Below, piece by piece: positions 4,403 to 7,534 of a DNA stretch of 7,534 bases. Below the pieces are notes generated by a model. That model worked only from the letters and a program-made list of their open reading frames with translations, ran no database searches and was not told the DNA's origin. The stretch lies in the NCBI GenBank assembly GCA_022361315.1, contig JAKSBB010001037.1, forward strand, positions 1 to 7,534, in the 5' to 3' direction. A program made the translations under genes and the position numbers. Each line of letters begins with the position of its first letter. Within the stretch, counting starts at the first letter, position 1. The stretch comes from Desulfobacterales bacterium (GTDB lineage Bacteria > Desulfobacterota > Desulfobacteria > Desulfobacterales > Desulfobacteraceae).

Positions 4403-7304
4403 ACATTTTCATCCGTTTGCCTTCGGGATCGTAGAACGGCATGGGAACGACCTTACCGTAAATCAAATTCCCGTTGCACTCGTCTTCAAAGATGCTCAGA
4501 CGGGTGCCCAACTTTGACATGTGCTTTTCAACCAGTGCCATACCCACGGCTTCGCCCAGGGCAAAAGAGTCTCTTGCCGTTGCAATGTAGCCGCGGACCT
4601 TGTCGTCAACGATGAGTGCACCGTCTCTGGGAGCGCGGTGTTTGTTTTCCATCTTGATACCCACCAGGGTCAGACGGGATTCGTCACCTTCAGCCTGGCG
4701 AAGGGCAACCGCACCGACTTTCTTCCATTCGGACAGTTTTCTTGCCCAGAGGAATCCGAGGCCTGCGTCCAGAAGGTTGGTACGCTGTTCGGTTTCCTGG
4801 CCCAGGATGATGTGGCATTTTTCCATACGAAGCACGTTCTGGGCTTCAACACCGAAGTTCATGATGTTGAATTCCTTGCCGGCTTCCCAGAGCATGAGCC
4901 ACAGGGCCTTCATGTAAGATGAAGGGACGTGGAACTCGTAGGAGAGTTCGCCAACGAAGCCAAGACGCATGGCCTTGACGGGGATACCACCGAGGTTCAA
5001 CTCTTTGTATTCGGAGAAACCGAAACCTTCGTTGGATACGTCGGCGTCTGTTACCTTTTCAAGAACCTTTCTGGCATTGGGGCCGGAGAGGTTAATAACA
5101 CCCATGGAGTCGGTGAGGTTCACGATGGCGAAATCCCAGTTTTCATACCGGGTGTGGTAACGGATCCACTCAACGGTCTGGCCGGCGCGGCCGGTGGACG
5201 TGGTCAAGTAGTAGTCGTTTTCACCGTTCTTGATCACAACACCGTCGTCGATGACGCAGCCGTCGTCGTTACACATGGCAGTGTACTTCACACGGCCTTC
5301 TTTGCACTTGCTCATATCGGAGATGTATACCCGCTGCAGTGCCTTTTCAGCGTCGGGACCGTGGATACGGAATTTACCCAGGGTGGAACCGTCCAGCATG
5401 CCCACGTTTTCGCGGACATTCTCGATTTCCGCCTTACAGGTCAGATCGTTTGAAAAGTAACGGGCTCTCTGCCAAACCCCGATGTTTCTAAAGATACCGC
5501 CGTCTTTTTTCTGAAGATCGTCGATGGGGGTAATCTTGAACATGTTGTGGTTGGTACCGGCATAGGTAGCCAGGTTGGTGGGCACCAGCGGCGGACGAAC
5601 CGTCGTGGGACGGATTTTGACTTCCGGCTGTGCCTGATACTTGGCGGTGTACAGCGGGAGGTTGTGTCCCGGGATGCCGAACTGGCCGGGTCCAAGGCCT
5701 GCGCCGGAGAACCGTTTGATCAGCTCGGGAACGTCAAAGCCCTTGTCGATGGACTGTTTAACGTTTTTGATGGTGGTGTCTTCGTCAAAGCAGATGAAGC
5801 TCTTGCGGCCCTTGACAGGTGCGTTGATGAGCTTGCAGCCCCTTGCGGGTCCGGGCAGTTCAGCCAGAGCGGCTTTGGCTGCATCGGCCTTGGCAACATC
5901 GCCAATGGCTTCGTAACCGGCCACGCGGCCGGACGCCTCGATGGATGCGCCGTCTTCAAAGCCCAGCAGGCGGCCTGCCGCGTACATTCTTACGGGGATG
6001 TCCGTGGGCAGGAAGAAGTTGGTGTGGCTGTCGTATTTCAGTTTGGCCTGGTTCACAACAAGCGGCCCTGTGAGGGGGGTGAAACCGGCGGATGCAACGA
6101 TGAGGTCACATTCAATGTCACGGCTGACGGTACCGTCAACGGTGGTCATGGTCACACTCTCCACCTGTTTTCTGCCGTTGGCGGTTGCTGCCACCCAGCC
6201 CTTGAGCAGGGTAATGCCGCGGGCCTGGACCGCTTTTTCAAGTTCGGGATCCTGGCCGTCTTCACGGATGTCGGCCAGCAGTTCAATCTTCATGCCCAGG
6301 TCGAACAGGGCAACGGCTGCTTCAAGACCGAGATCGTGACCGATGGAGAAGACCGCATTTTTACCGGGGAGCAGACCGTAGGTGTTGGCCATTCTAAGCG
6401 CGGTACCTGCCTGCATGACGCCCGGGCGTTCGTTGTTGTCAAAGAGCAGGGGACGTTCGATGCAGCCGGTGGCCACAACAACGGAATTGGCGCGGATTTC
6501 AATGTAACGTTCGGTGAACACATCTTTTTCACCGCCCATCTGGAAACCGGTAACCAGGTTGTTGTTGTAAACGCCCACGTTGGCAGTGGAGGTGAAGACA
6601 CGGATATTTTCGCAGGCTTCCACTTCCGAAGCAAGAACCGCAGCTCTCTGGTTATAAGTCTGACCTTCTGCGTATTCAGCGGATCTGTATTCGAAGTTGC
6701 CCCCCAGCCAGGGACGGACTTCCATCAGGATCACCCGTTTGCCGCTTTCGGCAGCAGAAAGCGCTGCGGTCATACCGGCGGGGCCACCGCCGATGACGCA
6801 GATCTCGCAGTTGGGATAGATTTCGTCATATTTGCCCGGCATGATGTAATCCGGGCTGAGGGCGCCTATCCCTGCCGCCTTACGGATCTGCTTCTGGGCG
6901 ATGGGCCAGATCTTGGCCGGCTTGTGCATGACGTCGTAGTAGAAACCGGCGGGCATGGCCCAGTCCATTTTATCCATGAAACCCATGAGGTCTTTGTCTG
7001 CGGAACCCTTAACGTTCTGTTCCTTGATGACCATATTGGGGGTCAGGTAGGTGGTTTCGGTACGTACGTTGGGAACGCCGTCCACTTCCATCATGGTGTT
7101 GGAGCACTCACCGTCCATGGAGTAGAACCCGCGGGGACGATGGTACTTCAGACTTCTTGCGTAAATGCGGATGCCGTTGGCATAAAGGGCCGTGGCAATG
7201 GTGTCGCCTTTGGCGCCGTAAAATTTCTTACCCTTGTAGGTGAAGGGGATCTTTTCCCCGGCATCGACCTTCAGTGTGGGCAGGTTATTAAATCTGGTAG
7301 TCAT
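4401..7304 (-). CDS. soxA: Sarcosine oxidase alpha subunit (Fer2-like / pyridine-nucleotide-disulfide reductase fold / GcvT aminomethyltransferase fusion)
   Basis: The alpha subunit carries a dinucleotide site and the tetrahydrofolate site where the methyl-derived carbon becomes 5,10-methylene-THF. The product is 967 aa, a usual family length. Order of parts: a Fer2-like domain (about 10-100, with RSLKYHRPRGF at 50-60), a Rossmann dinucleotide fold (GGGPAG at 172-177, then VVVATG and CIERP near 275-285), a short Bfd-like helical segment (about 500-550, KRFSGAGLGPGQFG), and a GcvT aminomethyltransferase domain with its C-terminal part (about 575-960). In the last, VGMLDGSTLGKF, the acidic CVIDDGVV turn (683-690) and LRMEKCHIILGQETEQ are clear. 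The Fer2 region has one Cys (C67) and the Bfd-like region one (C505), so neither can hold a conventional [2Fe-2S] cluster, as in aerobic sarcosine oxidases. The ATG at 7304 follows AGGAGG with 8-nt spacing. It is transcribed with soxD and soxG. Confidence 0.96.
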   Translation of the reverse strand: MTTRFNNLPTLKVDAGEKIPFTYKGKKFYGAKGDTIATALYANGIRIYARSLKYHRPRGFYSMDGECSNTMMEVDGVPNVRTETTYLTPNMVIKEQNVKGSADKDLMGFMDKMDWAMPAGFYYDVMHKPAKIWPIAQKQIRKAAGIGALSPDYIMPGKYDEIYPNCEICVIGGGPAGMTAALSAAESGKRVILMEVRPWLGGNFEYRSAEYAEGQTYNQRAAVLASEVEACENIRVFTSTANVGVYNNNLVTGFQMGGEKDVFTERYIEIRANSVVVATGCIERPLLFDNNERPGVMQAGTALRMANTYGLLPGKNAVFSIGHDLGLEAAVALFDLGMKIELLADIREDGQDPELEKAVQARGITLLKGWVAATANGRKQVESVTMTTVDGTVSRDIECDLIVASAGFTPLTGPLVVNQAKLKYDSHTNFFLPTDIPVRMYAAGRLLGFEDGASIEASGRVAGYEAIGDVAKADAAKAALAELPGPARGCKLINAPVKGRKSFICFDEDTTIKNVKQSIDKGFDVPELIKRFSGAGLGPGQFGIPGHNLPLYTAKYQAQPEVKIRPTTVRPPLVPTNLATYAGTNHNMFKITPIDDLQKKDGGIFRNIGVWQRARYFSNDLTCKAEIENVRENVGMLDGSTLGKFRIHGPDAEKALQRVYISDMSKCKEGRVKYTAMCNDDGCVIDDGVVIKNGENDYYLTTSTGRAGQTVEWIRYHTRYENWDFAIVNLTDSMGVINLSGPNARKVLEKVTDADVSNEGFGFSEYKELNLGGIPVKAMRLGFVGELSYEFHVPSSYMKALWLMLWEAGKEFNIMNFGVEAQNVLRMEKCHIILGQETEQRTNLLDAGLGFLWARKLSEWKKVGAVALRQAEGDESRLTLVGIKMENKHRAPRDGALIVDDKVRGYIATARDSFALGEAVGMALVEKHMSKLGTRLSIFEDECNGNLIYGKVVPMPFYDPEGKRMKM

Positions 7305-7307
7305 GGG

Positions 7308-7534
7308 TTAGCCCTCCTGCTTCTGTTCGAGATTCGTGGTCGTATCCCGGAAAGTTTTGAACCTGGAGCCACAGCCGTCACGGTGGAACCACCATTCTTC
7401 CTGCACCCCTGCCTTGCATTCATTCATGTGTACGTATTCAACCCATTTTTCAGGGGTCAGGCCGTCCTCTTCAGGTCTGGGGCCTTTTTCCTCTCCGCCG
7501 TATCTGAATTCATATCCGTTGCGCTCTCCGCAGA
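7308..7534 (-). CDS. soxD: Sarcosine oxidase delta subunit, 5'-truncated by the window edge
   Basis: SoxD is the small zinc-binding subunit of heterotetrameric sarcosine oxidase and has a structural role in the complex. I translated this partial frame by hand from the reverse complement. The readable part is 74 residues, from the codon at 7532-7530 to a TAA at 7310-7308. It begins CGERNGYEFRYGGEE, and later has EEWWFHRDGCGSRF followed by FRDTTT. In known SoxD proteins zinc is held by a CxxC pair near the N-terminus and a later HxxxC. The second Cys (first visible residue) and the H-RDG-C pair (visible residues 50 and 54) are present; the first Cys must lie outside the window. About eight N-terminal residues should be missing. 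Only 3 nt separate its stop from soxA, and the soxA ribosome binding site (AGGAGG, 7313-7318) lies in its last codons. The family call is secure; the start cannot be seen. Confidence 0.93.
   Translation of the reverse strand, partial: CGERNGYEFRYGGEEKGPRPEEDGLTPEKWVEYVHMNECKAGVQEEWWFHRDGCGSRFKTFRDTTTNLEQKQEG

Overview
The window is a single minus-strand gene cluster, transcribed from the right edge to the left edge. It holds soxD (5' end cut off by the window), soxA, soxG, a soxB-like flavoprotein gene, then etfB and etfA. The proteins match the subunits of heterotetrameric sarcosine oxidase (delta, alpha, gamma, beta), followed by both subunits of an electron-transfer flavoprotein. No plus-strand gene is credible.

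The expected chemistry is oxidative demethylation of sarcosine, or a related N-methyl amino acid such as dimethylglycine. The methyl group would be captured on tetrahydrofolate in the alpha subunit as 5,10-methylene-THF, and the two electrons would leave through flavins. In aerobes the complex passes electrons to O2 through a covalently bound FMN. Here the beta-like subunit has Asn where the FMN-binding His is expected (by-eye alignment), and etfBA lies directly downstream. The simplest reading is an Etf-linked dehydrogenase rather than an oxidase, feeding one-carbon units to folate metabolism and electrons to an Etf:quinone oxidoreductase that is not in the window.

Layout, in the direction of transcription: soxD (7534-7308), soxA (7304-4401) and soxG (4387-3752) are packed with gaps of 3 and 13 nt, so they are almost certainly one transcript. 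A 143-nt gap with a GC-rich hairpin precedes soxB (3608-2271). A 521-nt non-coding stretch (2270-1750) follows, containing two terminator-like hairpins, a longer imperfect inverted repeat and a 142-bp near-palindrome. etfB (1749-979) and etfA (982-29) then overlap by 4 nt as ATGA.

Organism: the moderate G+C, the amine-demethylation plus Etf content, the protein style and the palindromic repeat type (with halves ending in GGAGGCATAC and TCCTCGACATAC-like segments) suggest an anaerobic Desulfobacterota, probably a sulfate reducer of the Desulfobacterales. That is inference from recalled sequence style, not from any marker gene. The two gaps also share a diverged 40-nt block, so the non-coding parts appear to have been colonised by repeats.
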